Source: UBA7803 sp041395905 (GTDB lineage Bacteria; Pseudomonadota; Gammaproteobacteria; Pseudomonadales; Azotimanducaceae). Taken from it: a DNA stretch of 64,000 bases. This document shows positions 42,505 to 50,128 of this stretch, one piece after another; within the stretch, counting starts at the first letter, position 1; each line of letters opens with the position of its first letter. The notes under the pieces were generated by a model, which saw only the letters and a program-made list of their open reading frames with translations, searched no databases and had not been told where the DNA came from. Both the position numbers and the translations under genes were made by a program. The stretch spans positions 29,734 to 93,733 of the forward strand of contig JAWKZP010000021.1 in assembly GCA_041395905.1 (NCBI GenBank), written 5' to 3'.

Positions 42505-43748
42505 CGAACCTGGCGGCAGATCCAGGCGCCGGCGCGGCGGCGAGCGTCGCAGCGGTTCGCGGCGACTTCCCCATCCTCGAAACCACCGTGCGCGGCCAAC
42601 CGCTGGTTTACCTGGACAATGCCGCAACCACACAGAAGCCGCGCGCGGTGATCGAGGCCATCGACGAGTACTACCGTCTGCACAACACAAACGTGCACCG
42701 GGCGGCACACGCGCTGGCGGACATCGCCACCCAGAGCTTCGAAGGCGCCCGCAGCACAGTGCAGCGCTTCGTCAACGCGGCCAGCAGCGCAGAGGTGATC
42801 TTCACCCGCGGTACCACGGAGGCGATAAACCTGGTCGCAGGCGTGTTCACGGGGCGGCTTCGCGAAGGCGACGAGATTCTCATCTCACGCCTCGAGCATC
42901 ATGCCAACATCGTACCCTGGCAGATGCTGGCCGCCCGCAGCGGCGCCAGGCTGCGCGCTTTCGACATCACGGATGAAGGCGACCTCGATCTCGACAGCTT
43001 CCGCGCCGCGCTGAGCGCGCGTACCCGTCTGGTCGCCGTGGGCCACGTGTCGAACGCGCTCGGCACCATCAATCCGCTGCGCGAGATCATCGATCTGGCA
43101 CATGCCGCAGATGCCCTGGTGCTCGTGGACGGCGCTCAGGCCGTGGCGCACCTGCCGGTAGACGTGCAGACGCTCGGTTGCGACTTCTACGCCTTCTCCG
43201 GGCACAAGCTGTTCGGCCCCACCGGCATCGGCGCGCTCTACGGCCGTGAGGCGCTGCTCGACGCGCTGCCGCCGTGGCAGGGTGGCGGCGAAATGATCGA
43301 GCACGTGAGCATCGAACGCAGCACCTACAACAGCCTGCCGTACAAGTTCGAAGCCGGGACGCCGAACATCGCCGGGGCCATCGGGTTGGGCGCCGCGATC
43401 CGCTATCTCGAGGCGCTGCCCCGGCAGGCGCTGCAGGACGCCGAGGACGCACTGGTGACCAGCACGTTGCACGCGCTGGAACAGCTTCCGGGCGTCCGTC
43501 TCGTCGGCAGGCCGGCACGCCGGCTGTCCATCATCTCCCTGGTGGTCGAAGGCAGCCATCCCAACGACATCGGGACGTTGCTGGACCAGCAGGGAATTGC
43601 CGTGCGCACCGGCCATCATTGCGCCATGCCGGTGATGGAGCGCCTCGGCGTGCCTGGCACCGTACGCATCGCCTACAGTCTCTACAATGACGAGAACGAC
43701 CGGGACCGCCTGCTCGCAGGCCTGGACAAAGCCCTGTCGTTTCTGTGA
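42501..43748 (+). CDS. sufS: Cysteine desulfurase SufS
   Basis: A 415-residue group II cysteine desulfurase: Y-L-D-N-A-A-T-T-Q near residue 37, the PLP lysine K236 in F-S-G-H-K-L-F-G, and the catalytic cysteine C374 in R-T-G-H-H-C-A-M-P. It supplies sulfur to SufE and on to SufB. Overlaps sufD by ATGA and the A-type gene by GTGA. Confidence 0.96.
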   Translation: MTNLAADPGAGAAASVAAVRGDFPILETTVRGQPLVYLDNAATTQKPRAVIEAIDEYYRLHNTNVHRAAHALADIATQSFEGARSTVQRFVNAASSAEVIFTRGTTEAINLVAGVFTGRLREGDEILISRLEHHANIVPWQMLAARSGARLRAFDITDEGDLDLDSFRAALSARTRLVAVGHVSNALGTINPLREIIDLAHAADALVLVDGAQAVAHLPVDVQTLGCDFYAFSGHKLFGPTGIGALYGREALLDALPPWQGGGEMIEHVSIERSTYNSLPYKFEAGTPNIAGAIGLGAAIRYLEALPRQALQDAEDALVTSTLHALEQLPGVRLVGRPARRLSIISLVVEGSHPNDIGTLLDQQGIAVRTGHHCAMPVMERLGVPGTVRIAYSLYNDENDRDRLLAGLDKALSFL

Positions 43749-44131
43749 TCGAGAGGTACCGAAAGACCATGAGCGTGAGCGAGTTCGATCCAAACACCAT
43801 CCGGGTGAGCGAGCGTGCACGGGCCCATCTCAAGGCACAGATCGCACGCTCCGGCATGCCGTTTCTACGCCTCGGCGTCAAGGAAAGCGGCTGCAATGGC
43901 TACATGTACACCCTCGACCATCTCGAGGCGCCTTCCGGCGACGATCGCGAGTTCGTCGTCGACGCCGACCTCTCGCTGTTCGTCAGCGCGGCTGACCTGG
44001 CGCTGGTTCGTGGCACCGAGGTGGACTACGTCACGGAAGGATTGAACTCGAGCCTGAAGTTCAAGAATCCCAATGCCGAGAGCCATTGCGGTTGCGGCGA
44101 AAGCTTCTCCGTCAGTCAAGTCGCGCACTGA
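43745..44131 (+). CDS. sufA: A-type Fe-S carrier protein (SufA-like)
   Basis: A 128-residue HesB/IscA/SufA-family protein with the three cluster cysteines C50 (E-S-G-C-N-G), C115 and C117 (H-C-G-C-G). It accepts or delivers an Fe-S cluster. The GTG at 43745 overlaps the sufS stop (GTGA); ATG 43769 is an alternative with AGAGG upstream. SufA is the best name by operon, although IscA/ErpA cannot be excluded on motifs alone. Confidence 0.9.
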   Translation: MIERYRKTMSVSEFDPNTIRVSERARAHLKAQIARSGMPFLRLGVKESGCNGYMYTLDHLEAPSGDDREFVVDADLSLFVSAADLALVRGTEVDYVTEGLNSSLKFKNPNAESHCGCGESFSVSQVAH

Positions 44132-44140
44132 CCGGCTAAC

Positions 44141-44668
44141 GTGGAACGCCGCATCGTCAGCGTGAGCCGGGACTGCCCTGCCCGTCTGGTACCAACGGGC
44201 GATCCGGTCACCATACCCGGGGGCAGCTTCGTCACCCTCACCCAGACCCTGGGCGGCACCTATACGGTCATCGTCAACGGCAACATGGCGCGGGTGGATG
44301 GCGCCGACGCAGACGCGCTCGGCTTCGAGCCGACGCGACTCGAGTTCGCGCCGCCAGCGGATGGACGGGTGGATCCGGACCAGGTCCACACCGCGCTGGC
44401 GAGCGTGTTCGACCCGGAGATTCCCGTGAGCATCGTCGACCTGGGCCTGGTTTACGGCTGCGACATCGATGCCGAGGGCCGCGTGAAGATCCGCATGACG
44501 CTGACCGCGCCGGGCTGCGGTATGGGCCCGGTGCTGGTCCAGGACGTCAAGACCCGCGTCGGCCAGGTGCCCTGGGTTACCAGCGTGGACGTGGAACTGG
44601 TGTTCGATCCGCCCTGGTCGAGGGACATGATGAGCGAAGAGGCACAGCTCGAACTCGGGCTGTTCTGA
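44141..44668 (+). CDS. sufT: Fe-S maturation factor SufT
   Basis: A 175-residue SufT: an N-terminal part specific to the family (G-G-S-F-V-T-L-T-Q-T-L-G-G) and a C-terminal DUF59 (MIP18) domain with V-F-D-P-E-I-P-V-S-I-V-D-L-G-L-V-Y and T-A-P-G-C-G-M-G. SufT supports maturation of Fe-S proteins, mainly under high demand. GTG start, 9 bp after the A-type gene; fifth role in the operon. Confidence 0.92.
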   Translation: MERRIVSVSRDCPARLVPTGDPVTIPGGSFVTLTQTLGGTYTVIVNGNMARVDGADADALGFEPTRLEFAPPADGRVDPDQVHTALASVFDPEIPVSIVDLGLVYGCDIDAEGRVKIRMTLTAPGCGMGPVLVQDVKTRVGQVPWVTSVDVELVFDPPWSRDMMSEEAQLELGLF

Positions 44669-44675
44669 CGCATTC

Positions 44676-45098
44676 ATGAGCATGCCGGACCTGGCAGAGA
44701 TCCGCGACGCGTTCGCGTTCTTCGACGACTGGGAGGACAAGTACCGGTTCGTCATCGAGCTCGGCCGCGCCCTGCCCGTGATGGCGGACACGGAGCGCAC
44801 CGAAGAACATCTGATCCGCGGCTGCCAGAGCCAGGTGTGGCTGATATCGCAGATAGACGACCATGGCCGGCTGCATCTCGAGCTCGACAGCGATGCCCAT
44901 ATCGTGCGCGGCCTGATCGCGATCGTGCTCGCGGCCTATGACGGACACACGCCTGCCGAAGTGCTCGCGTTCGATATCGAAGGACTGTTCGAGGACCTGG
45001 CTCTGCTGCAGCACCTCAGCCCCACCCGGGGCAACGGCCTGCGGGCCATGGTGACACGCATTCGCGAAGCGGCCGCTGCTCACAACGGGAATTGCTGA
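44676..45098 (+). CDS. sufE: Sulfur acceptor protein SufE
   Basis: A 140-residue SufE with the persulfide-accepting Cys50 in R-G-C-Q-S-Q-V-W. It takes sulfur from SufS Cys374. Placed last in the operon, 7 bp after sufT. Hairpin 45101-45120 lies right after its stop. Confidence 0.95.
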   Translation: MSMPDLAEIRDAFAFFDDWEDKYRFVIELGRALPVMADTERTEEHLIRGCQSQVWLISQIDDHGRLHLELDSDAHIVRGLIAIVLAAYDGHTPAEVLAFDIEGLFEDLALLQHLSPTRGNGLRAMVTRIREAAAAHNGNC

Positions 45099-45100
45099 TC

Positions 45101-45120
45101 GGCGCGCACGAGACCGCGCC
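45101..45120 (+). terminator. Hairpin after sufE
   Basis: GGCGCG-CACGAGAC-CGCGCC is a 6-bp perfect stem directly after the suf operon and before a convergent gene. No U-run follows, so it is a weak terminator candidate. Confidence 0.35.
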
Positions 45121-45168
45121 GCGAGGCCCGCGGACGGATGCCGCGCTCCGGAACGGCCTGCAGGGCTC

Positions 45169-45552
45169 CTAGGCGGCCGCCGCCGCGCTGCTCGCCAGGC
45201 GCAGCAGCTGCACTTCGTCACGACTCAACCGCAGCCGCGCGGCTACCAGGTTCAGCGCCTCGCCCTGCTCCAGGGCTTCCCTGGCCTGTGCCAGCAGGTA
45301 GCGGCGTGATGCCCCGGTTGCGCGCGCTTCGCTGAGCTTGCCGGAATCGCGCAGCACCTGATCGAGCGTGTCTGCGACCCGGGTCGACGCCTCCGCGAAC
45401 ACTGCGAGATCCTGCTGCAGCCTGACAAGCTCCGCCGCCGAGCGGCGCATCCGCCACCAGGCGATGGCGGAGACCGCGAGCGACGCGGCGAGCAAGGCAA
45501 TCAGTGCCAGCACGGCCATCTCTGTGCCATACGCGCCATCAAGCCAGTTCAT
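45169..45552 (-). CDS. DUF2802-like flagellar-locus membrane protein
   Basis: A 127-residue protein with an N-terminal membrane helix (V-L-A-L-I-A-L-L-A-A-S-L-A-V), a coiled-coil middle (R-L-Q-Q-D-L-A-V-F-A-E-A) and a short helical C-terminal domain (A-R-E-A-L-E-Q-G-E-A, then R-L-R-L-S-R-D-E-V-Q-L-L-R). In Pseudomonas-type genomes a DUF2802 protein follows the motCD-cheW chemotaxis genes; this position next to motCD agrees. Function unknown. Ends near the suf operon, convergent. Confidence 0.65.
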   Translation of the reverse strand: MNWLDGAYGTEMAVLALIALLAASLAVSAIAWWRMRRSAAELVRLQQDLAVFAEASTRVADTLDQVLRDSGKLSEARATGASRRYLLAQAREALEQGEALNLVAARLRLSRDEVQLLRLASSAAAAA

Positions 45553-45811
45553 CGATCCTGCCTCCTGTGCTGCGATCGTCGCTTCGATCGTCGCGCGCCT
45601 TGCGGCGCGGCGGCGGTTGCGGCGGCTGCCGCCGACGCCTTTCCGACTGCTCCCGTACGGGCATGGTTCGGTTGCTACCGGGTAACCTGTCGATCGCCAT
45701 CGCGCGGCTCCGTTTACCCTTCAATCTAAGGGTAGAACGGATCTGCAGATGCGCCAGAAATCCGGCGCGCCAGGCCTCCGGGAGCGCCGGCGTGACGTCG
45801 ATCGGTGACGA
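45553..45811 (-). promoter_or_regulatory. Gap between motD and the DUF2802-like gene
   Basis: This 259-bp gap holds the hairpin TACCCTT-CAATCT-AAGGGTA (45715-45734) and, on the minus strand, TAAA followed after 14 nt by GGCGATCG, a poor match to sigma-28 (TAAA-N15-GCCGATAA). CGATCGTCG occurs twice near 45578-45598. A cheW gene often found here in relatives is absent. No coding frame is convincing. Confidence 0.35.
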
Positions 45812-46690
45812 TCAGGGCGGGGTTTCGTTGGTGAACAGGATGCCACCCTGCTCAGTGCGAACCTGGTGGACCGATTCGTCAAGCTGGCCGGGTTCGGCCT
45901 TGCGGACGTAGGCGAAGGCGCTGTCGGCGCTGCCCGCGTTGAGGTTGCGGGGCTTGTTGCCCTGCCGCGCTACCACCACCACGACGCGACGGTTGCGTGC
46001 GCGCCCTTCCGGCGTGGCGTTGGTGGCAAGGGTGTGGTTCTCGCCGTAGCCAACGGCGGACAGCCGCTCGCGGTCGATGCCGTACCCTTCCAATGCCCGT
46101 GCCACCCGCGCCGCCCGCGCCGCCGACAGTTCCCAGTTCGACGGGTACGCCGCTGACCGCGACGGCACGTTGTCCGTGTAGCCCTCTATGGTGACGGGGT
46201 TGTCGAACTCCGCCAGAAATTCGGCCGTCTGCTCGATGACGGCGGCCGCCGCCGGGCTCAGCTCTGCACTGCCGGCGGCGAACAGCAGGCTCGAATCCAG
46301 GCTGATCTCGAGCCAGTCGTTGTTGGCCCGAACTGCCAGCATGTCGTCCTGCACGAAGCCGGCAAGGCGTTCGCTAACCGCCTCCACCGAAGGCGCGATG
46401 TGCGTGTCCCCGGGCTCCGGATCCTGATAGCCGCTGCTGTCGGGAATATCCACGACCAGAGGTGAAGCCGCCAGCAGCGGATCGCCGGTCTGGATGGGCT
46501 CCAGCGTGCGCGGCTCTCCGTCGAACGCTGCCGTCAGGGTTTCCGAAAGGATTCGATATTTGCCTTCATTGACCGACGAGATCGCGTACATCACGACGAA
46601 GAACGCGAACAGCAGCGTCACGAAGTCGGCGTAGGAGACCAGCCAGCGCTCGTGGTTGTCGGTGTCCTCCAGGAGCTGGCGGCGCAGCAT
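45812..46690 (-). CDS. motD: Flagellar motor protein MotD (MotB family)
   Basis: A 292-residue stator protein: one membrane helix with S-Y-A-D-F-V-T-L-L-F-A-F-F, where the Asp binds the proton, followed by a plug/linker and an OmpA-like peptidoglycan-binding domain (I-E-G-Y-T-D-N-V-P-S, N-W-E-L-S-A-A-R-A). The name MotD is from its coupling to motC and position after fleN-fliA. The C-terminal extension after residue 245 is not conserved. Overlaps motC by one base. Confidence 0.9.
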   Translation of the reverse strand: MLRRQLLEDTDNHERWLVSYADFVTLLFAFFVVMYAISSVNEGKYRILSETLTAAFDGEPRTLEPIQTGDPLLAASPLVVDIPDSSGYQDPEPGDTHIAPSVEAVSERLAGFVQDDMLAVRANNDWLEISLDSSLLFAAGSAELSPAAAAVIEQTAEFLAEFDNPVTIEGYTDNVPSRSAAYPSNWELSAARAARVARALEGYGIDRERLSAVGYGENHTLATNATPEGRARNRRVVVVVARQGNKPRNLNAGSADSAFAYVRKAEPGQLDESVHQVRTEQGGILFTNETPP

Positions 46691-47436
46691 CAGACCCGCT
46701 CCAGGAACCCGCGCAGACGTACTTCGATGGTCTTCGGGTGCTCACCCTCAGCGATGGCGAGCAGACCTTCCAGCACCAGCAGACGTGCGTCAGATTCGCG
46801 CATGGCCAGGGTGCGCAGGCGATCTGCAACGGGCAGAAACAGCAGGTTGGCCAGGCCGACGCCATAGATCGTTGCGACGAACGCGGTGGCGATGCCCTGA
46901 CCAAGCTGGCTCGGATCGGCAAGATTGCCCATCACCTGGATCAGGCCGAGAACCGCGCCGATGATGCCGATGGTCGGCGCATAGCCGCCCATTGCCCGGA
47001 ACACGTGGGCCGCGGCGAAGTCCTTTTCGACGCGGGCTTCCAGCTCCGTTTCCAGCGTGCGGCGGATGTTGTGCGGCTCGTCGCCATCGATCAGCAGTGC
47101 CAGCCCCTTGCGCACGAACGGATCCTTCTCACTCTCGAGGATGTTCTCGAGCCCCAGCAGGCCTTCCTTGCGCGAACGGCGGCTCCACTCGCACACACGA
47201 TTGATGGCGCGTTCCAGCTCGGGCCGGGGCGGCCAGAGAATCCAGCGCAGCAGCACCACCGAACGGCGCAGCCGGTTGTATGGCGTCTGCAGAACCACGG
47301 CGCCCAGCGTGCCGCCGATCACGATCACCGCCGCGGCGCCGTCGAGCAGCGCCGCCACCTCACCACCCTCGAGGAAGTTGCCGCCGAAGATGGCGGCAAA
47401 GGCCAGCAGCGCACCGATGATCGCGAGGACGTCCAT
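46690..47436 (-). CDS. motC: Flagellar motor protein MotC (MotA family)
   Basis: A 248-residue MotA-family protein with four helices, including G-G-Y-A-P-T-I-G-I-I-G-A-V-L-G-L and T-A-F-V-A-T-I-Y-G-V-G-L-A-N, the proton-path helices. With MotD it forms a stator; motCD is the second stator set in Pseudomonas-type cells and is used for swarming or viscous media. ATG 47436 overlaps the fliA stop by one base. Confidence 0.92.
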   Translation of the reverse strand: MDVLAIIGALLAFAAIFGGNFLEGGEVAALLDGAAAVIVIGGTLGAVVLQTPYNRLRRSVVLLRWILWPPRPELERAINRVCEWSRRSRKEGLLGLENILESEKDPFVRKGLALLIDGDEPHNIRRTLETELEARVEKDFAAAHVFRAMGGYAPTIGIIGAVLGLIQVMGNLADPSQLGQGIATAFVATIYGVGLANLLFLPVADRLRTLAMRESDARLLVLEGLLAIAEGEHPKTIEVRLRGFLERV

Positions 47437-48164
47437 CAGGAGGCTGCCTCCAGCCAGGCGCCAAGGCGCGCCCGCAGGCGCAGCATGGTCTGACTCATGA
47501 TCTGGCTTACCCGGGATTCGCTCACCCCCAGCACGGCGCCGATCTCCTTGAGGTTCAGCTCCTCGTCGTAGTACAGGGCCAGCACCAGCTGCTCGCGCTC
47601 GGGGAGCCCGGCGATGGCTTCGGCGAGATGTCCGCGGAACGCCTGGCGTTCGAAACCCGAGGCAACGCCGTCGTCGCTGATGGGTTCCGCCTGGTCGTCC
47701 GTCTCGGTCAGCGCTTCGTAGCTGAACAACCGGCACCCGGCGGCATCGCTGAGCATGCGGTTGTACTCTTCCAGCGTGATGCCCATTGCGCCTGCAATAT
47801 CGCGGTCGTGGGCTTCGCGACCCGTACGCGACTCCACCGCGCGTACCGCCTCAGCCACGCGCCGGGCGTTGCGATGGACCGATCGCGGCGCCCAGTCGCC
47901 GCGCCGCACCTCGTCGAGCATGGCTCCGCGGATGCGGATGCCCGCATAGGTTTCAAAGCTGGCACCGCGGCTGCCGTCGTACTTGGAGGCAGCCTCGAGC
48001 AGCCCCAGCATGCCGGCCTGGATCAGATCCTCGACCTGCACGCTGTCCGGCAGCCGGCCCATCAGATGATGCGCGATGCGCTTGACCAGCTGCGCGTAGC
48101 GCTCTACCAGCTGTTCTTCGCTGGCGCCGCACGCCGCATACGCTGCGATCCCCTGCTCGCCCAT
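47436..48164 (-). CDS. fliA: RNA polymerase sigma factor FliA (sigma-28)
   Basis: A 242-residue sigma-28: region 2 with I-Q-A-G-M-L-G-L-L-E-A and F-E-T-Y-A-G-I-R-I-R-G-A-M-L-D, and region 4 with L-N-L-K-E-I-G-A-V-L-G-V-S-E-S-R-V-S-Q. It directs late flagellar and chemotaxis genes. Overlaps fleN and motC by one base each. Confidence 0.94.
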   Translation of the reverse strand: MGEQGIAAYAACGASEEQLVERYAQLVKRIAHHLMGRLPDSVQVEDLIQAGMLGLLEAASKYDGSRGASFETYAGIRIRGAMLDEVRRGDWAPRSVHRNARRVAEAVRAVESRTGREAHDRDIAGAMGITLEEYNRMLSDAAGCRLFSYEALTETDDQAEPISDDGVASGFERQAFRGHLAEAIAGLPEREQLVLALYYDEELNLKEIGAVLGVSESRVSQIMSQTMLRLRARLGAWLEAAS

Positions 48165-48994
48165 CAAAGTACCCGGGTGTCCGCTACCAGCCGTTCGACG
48201 AAGAATTCCAGATGCCCACGCGCCGCCGCGGGGATCGGCCAGCCGTCCACGACCTCTGCAAGGCGACCGAAGTCCGCACTCACGCGGCTCGCCGGGTACT
48301 CCTCCACCACGGCACGCTGCTTCTGCACCGCTCGCCGCAGATGATCGTCGTAGCTGAGACTGCCGGCATGCAGAAGGTGCACGTCGAGAAAGCGGTCGGT
48401 CACGTTGCGCAGCTTGGCAAACACGGCCGCGCCGTCCTCGTCGGCCCGGATCATGTTCGTAACCACACGAACGCGCTCGATTCCGTAGCGTTGATTGAGC
48501 ACCTTGATCAGCGCGTAGGCGTCGGTAATGGACGTAGGCTCGTTGCAGACCACCAGCAGGACCTCCTGCGCTGCGCACAGAAAGCTCACCACCTCGTCTG
48601 AGATGCCCGCGGCGGTGTCGATCAGGAGCACGTCCATCCGGTGCGCAACAGCGCTGAAAGCGGCGATGAGCCCGGCGTGCTCGCGCGGGCCGAGCCGGAC
48701 CATCTCCTGCAGGCCTGATGCCGCCGGTACGATCTGCAGGCCCCGCGGCCCGTCCAGCATCACGTCGGCCAGCGCACAGCGGCCATCGAGCACGTCTTTC
48801 AGGGTGTGGGTGGGTTTCAGCCCCAGCAGCACGTCGACGTTCGCGAGCCCGAGATCGGCGTCAAGCAGGGTCACGCGGCGGCCGAGCTTGCACAGAGCTA
48901 CGCCCAGATTCACCGATACGTTGGTCTTGCCCACCCCGCCCTTGCCGCCGGTCACGGCCACGACCTGAATGGGATGCCTGCTGGCCTGCTCCAT
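48164..48994 (-). CDS. fleN: Flagellar number regulator FleN (FlhG, MinD-like ATPase)
   Basis: A 276-residue deviant Walker A ATPase with G-G-K-G-G-V-G-K-T near residue 16, L-L-D-A-D-L-G-L-A-N-V and the MinD-like A-A-S-G-L-Q-E-M. It limits flagellar number and restrains FleQ activity, and works with FlhF. ATG 48994 is the preferred start; a TTG one codon earlier is possible. 18 bp from flhF. Confidence 0.93.
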   Translation of the reverse strand: MEQASRHPIQVVAVTGGKGGVGKTNVSVNLGVALCKLGRRVTLLDADLGLANVDVLLGLKPTHTLKDVLDGRCALADVMLDGPRGLQIVPAASGLQEMVRLGPREHAGLIAAFSAVAHRMDVLLIDTAAGISDEVVSFLCAAQEVLLVVCNEPTSITDAYALIKVLNQRYGIERVRVVTNMIRADEDGAAVFAKLRNVTDRFLDVHLLHAGSLSYDDHLRRAVQKQRAVVEEYPASRVSADFGRLAEVVDGWPIPAAARGHLEFFVERLVADTRVL

Positions 48995-49012
48995 CAACTG
49001 AATCTCCGCCTA

Positions 49013-50125
49013 CTAAGCAAAAGTAGCGCTCATTTGCGATCGGTCAATTCCGCTGGCGAGCAGCTCGCCCAGCAGCTCGGGGGTAGCTCGCTCCAGGTCG
49101 TCGGGCAGCTCGGGTCCACGGCTGAGCCATGCCAGCGGCAGCTGCCACTCCGCCAGAACGCTCAGACAGGGTCCGAGCACGTCGGCATGGTCCACGTGGG
49201 TCAGGGCCACGGCGGCCGGCTGCCCGCCGAGACGGCTTCGCAGCCGGCGCAGCGCCCCCGGTTGCCAGGTCGCGGGCAGCACCAGCACGTCACGGCAGTC
49301 GGCCGCCACCGGCGCCGGCTGCGCCGCGGTGACGCCGGCGCTGTCGACCAGCACCAGGCTGCTGCCCCGATAGGTCTGCAGCGCGTCCGGAAGCTCGTCC
49401 TCCGCGAGTTCCAGACAGGGGACGTTGAGCAGCTGCGCCGCTTCGGCGAGCTGCTCACAGCCGGCCAGACGTCGATTGTCGGTGCTGATGAGCTGCACGC
49501 CGTGACGCCCGTAGCGCAGGACGTGCTCCGCAAGCAGCTTGATCAGCGTGGTGGTCTTGCCGCAGCCGGGTGCACCCACCATGCGATAGGCGCCCGTAAG
49601 CGGCGTCACCTGTCTGGCGAAGCGCAGCTGCCGCTCGAGCAGCAGCGTGAGGTCACGCCAGCCGTACGGAGCGTCCAGCCGGTTGATGAAGTCGGGCTCG
49701 AAGCCCAGGGACTCGAGCCGCTGGCGCATGAGCCCGGTGACGCCATCGGTTGCGCCAGGCACCGTTGGCTCCTGCGCCGACTGGCCTTGCGCCGCCGTAT
49801 CGGCCTCTGCGGCGCCGGGTGCGCCGGCACGGGTCGGGTCTGTCGGGCCCGCGCCGGGGCGGTCCCCGGCACTCGCAACGGCGCCGGTGCCCGCAGGCCC
49901 GCCCGTGGCGGCTGCGACGGTCGTCTGTGCCGGCTCGGGAAAGTCTCGGCTCGCCACGATTTCGACCGTGGCGCCGCGTCGTCGCTGTTCGATGATCACC
50001 GCGTCGCGCCCGAACACCGCGCGGGCCTTGGCGATCGCCTCACGCGGGCTGCGACCAAGGAATATCCGGGTGCCGCCCGCCTGGGCATGGTCCGCTTCGA
50101 GCTTCGTCTGATTGGGCTCCTGCAT
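49013..50125 (-). CDS. flhF: Flagellar placement GTPase FlhF, divergent
   Basis: A 370-residue SRP-type GTPase: N-terminal basic region (R-I-F-L-G-R-S-P-R-E-A), a low-complexity linker (about 65-125), then the NG domain. The P-loop is G-A-P-G-C-G-K-T-T-T at about 184. The next motifs are unusual: S-T-D-N-R-R where T-T-D-T-Y-R is usual, V-D-S-A-G at 260 where D-T-A-G is usual, and L-T-H-V-D-H-A at 308-314 where T-K-L-D-E-A specifies guanine. It recruits the basal body to the pole. Conserved order flhA-flhF-fleN supports the call. Confidence 0.88.
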   Translation of the reverse strand: MQEPNQTKLEADHAQAGGTRIFLGRSPREAIAKARAVFGRDAVIIEQRRRGATVEIVASRDFPEPAQTTVAAATGGPAGTGAVASAGDRPGAGPTDPTRAGAPGAAEADTAAQGQSAQEPTVPGATDGVTGLMRQRLESLGFEPDFINRLDAPYGWRDLTLLLERQLRFARQVTPLTGAYRMVGAPGCGKTTTLIKLLAEHVLRYGRHGVQLISTDNRRLAGCEQLAEAAQLLNVPCLELAEDELPDALQTYRGSSLVLVDSAGVTAAQPAPVAADCRDVLVLPATWQPGALRRLRSRLGGQPAAVALTHVDHADVLGPCLSVLAEWQLPLAWLSRGPELPDDLERATPELLGELLASGIDRSQMSATFA

Positions 50126-50128
50126 GGA

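Noticed and set aside
45553..45811. cheW gene between motD and the DUF2802-like gene
   Set aside because: Expected from Pseudomonas order, but the sequence has no frame with CheW motifs.
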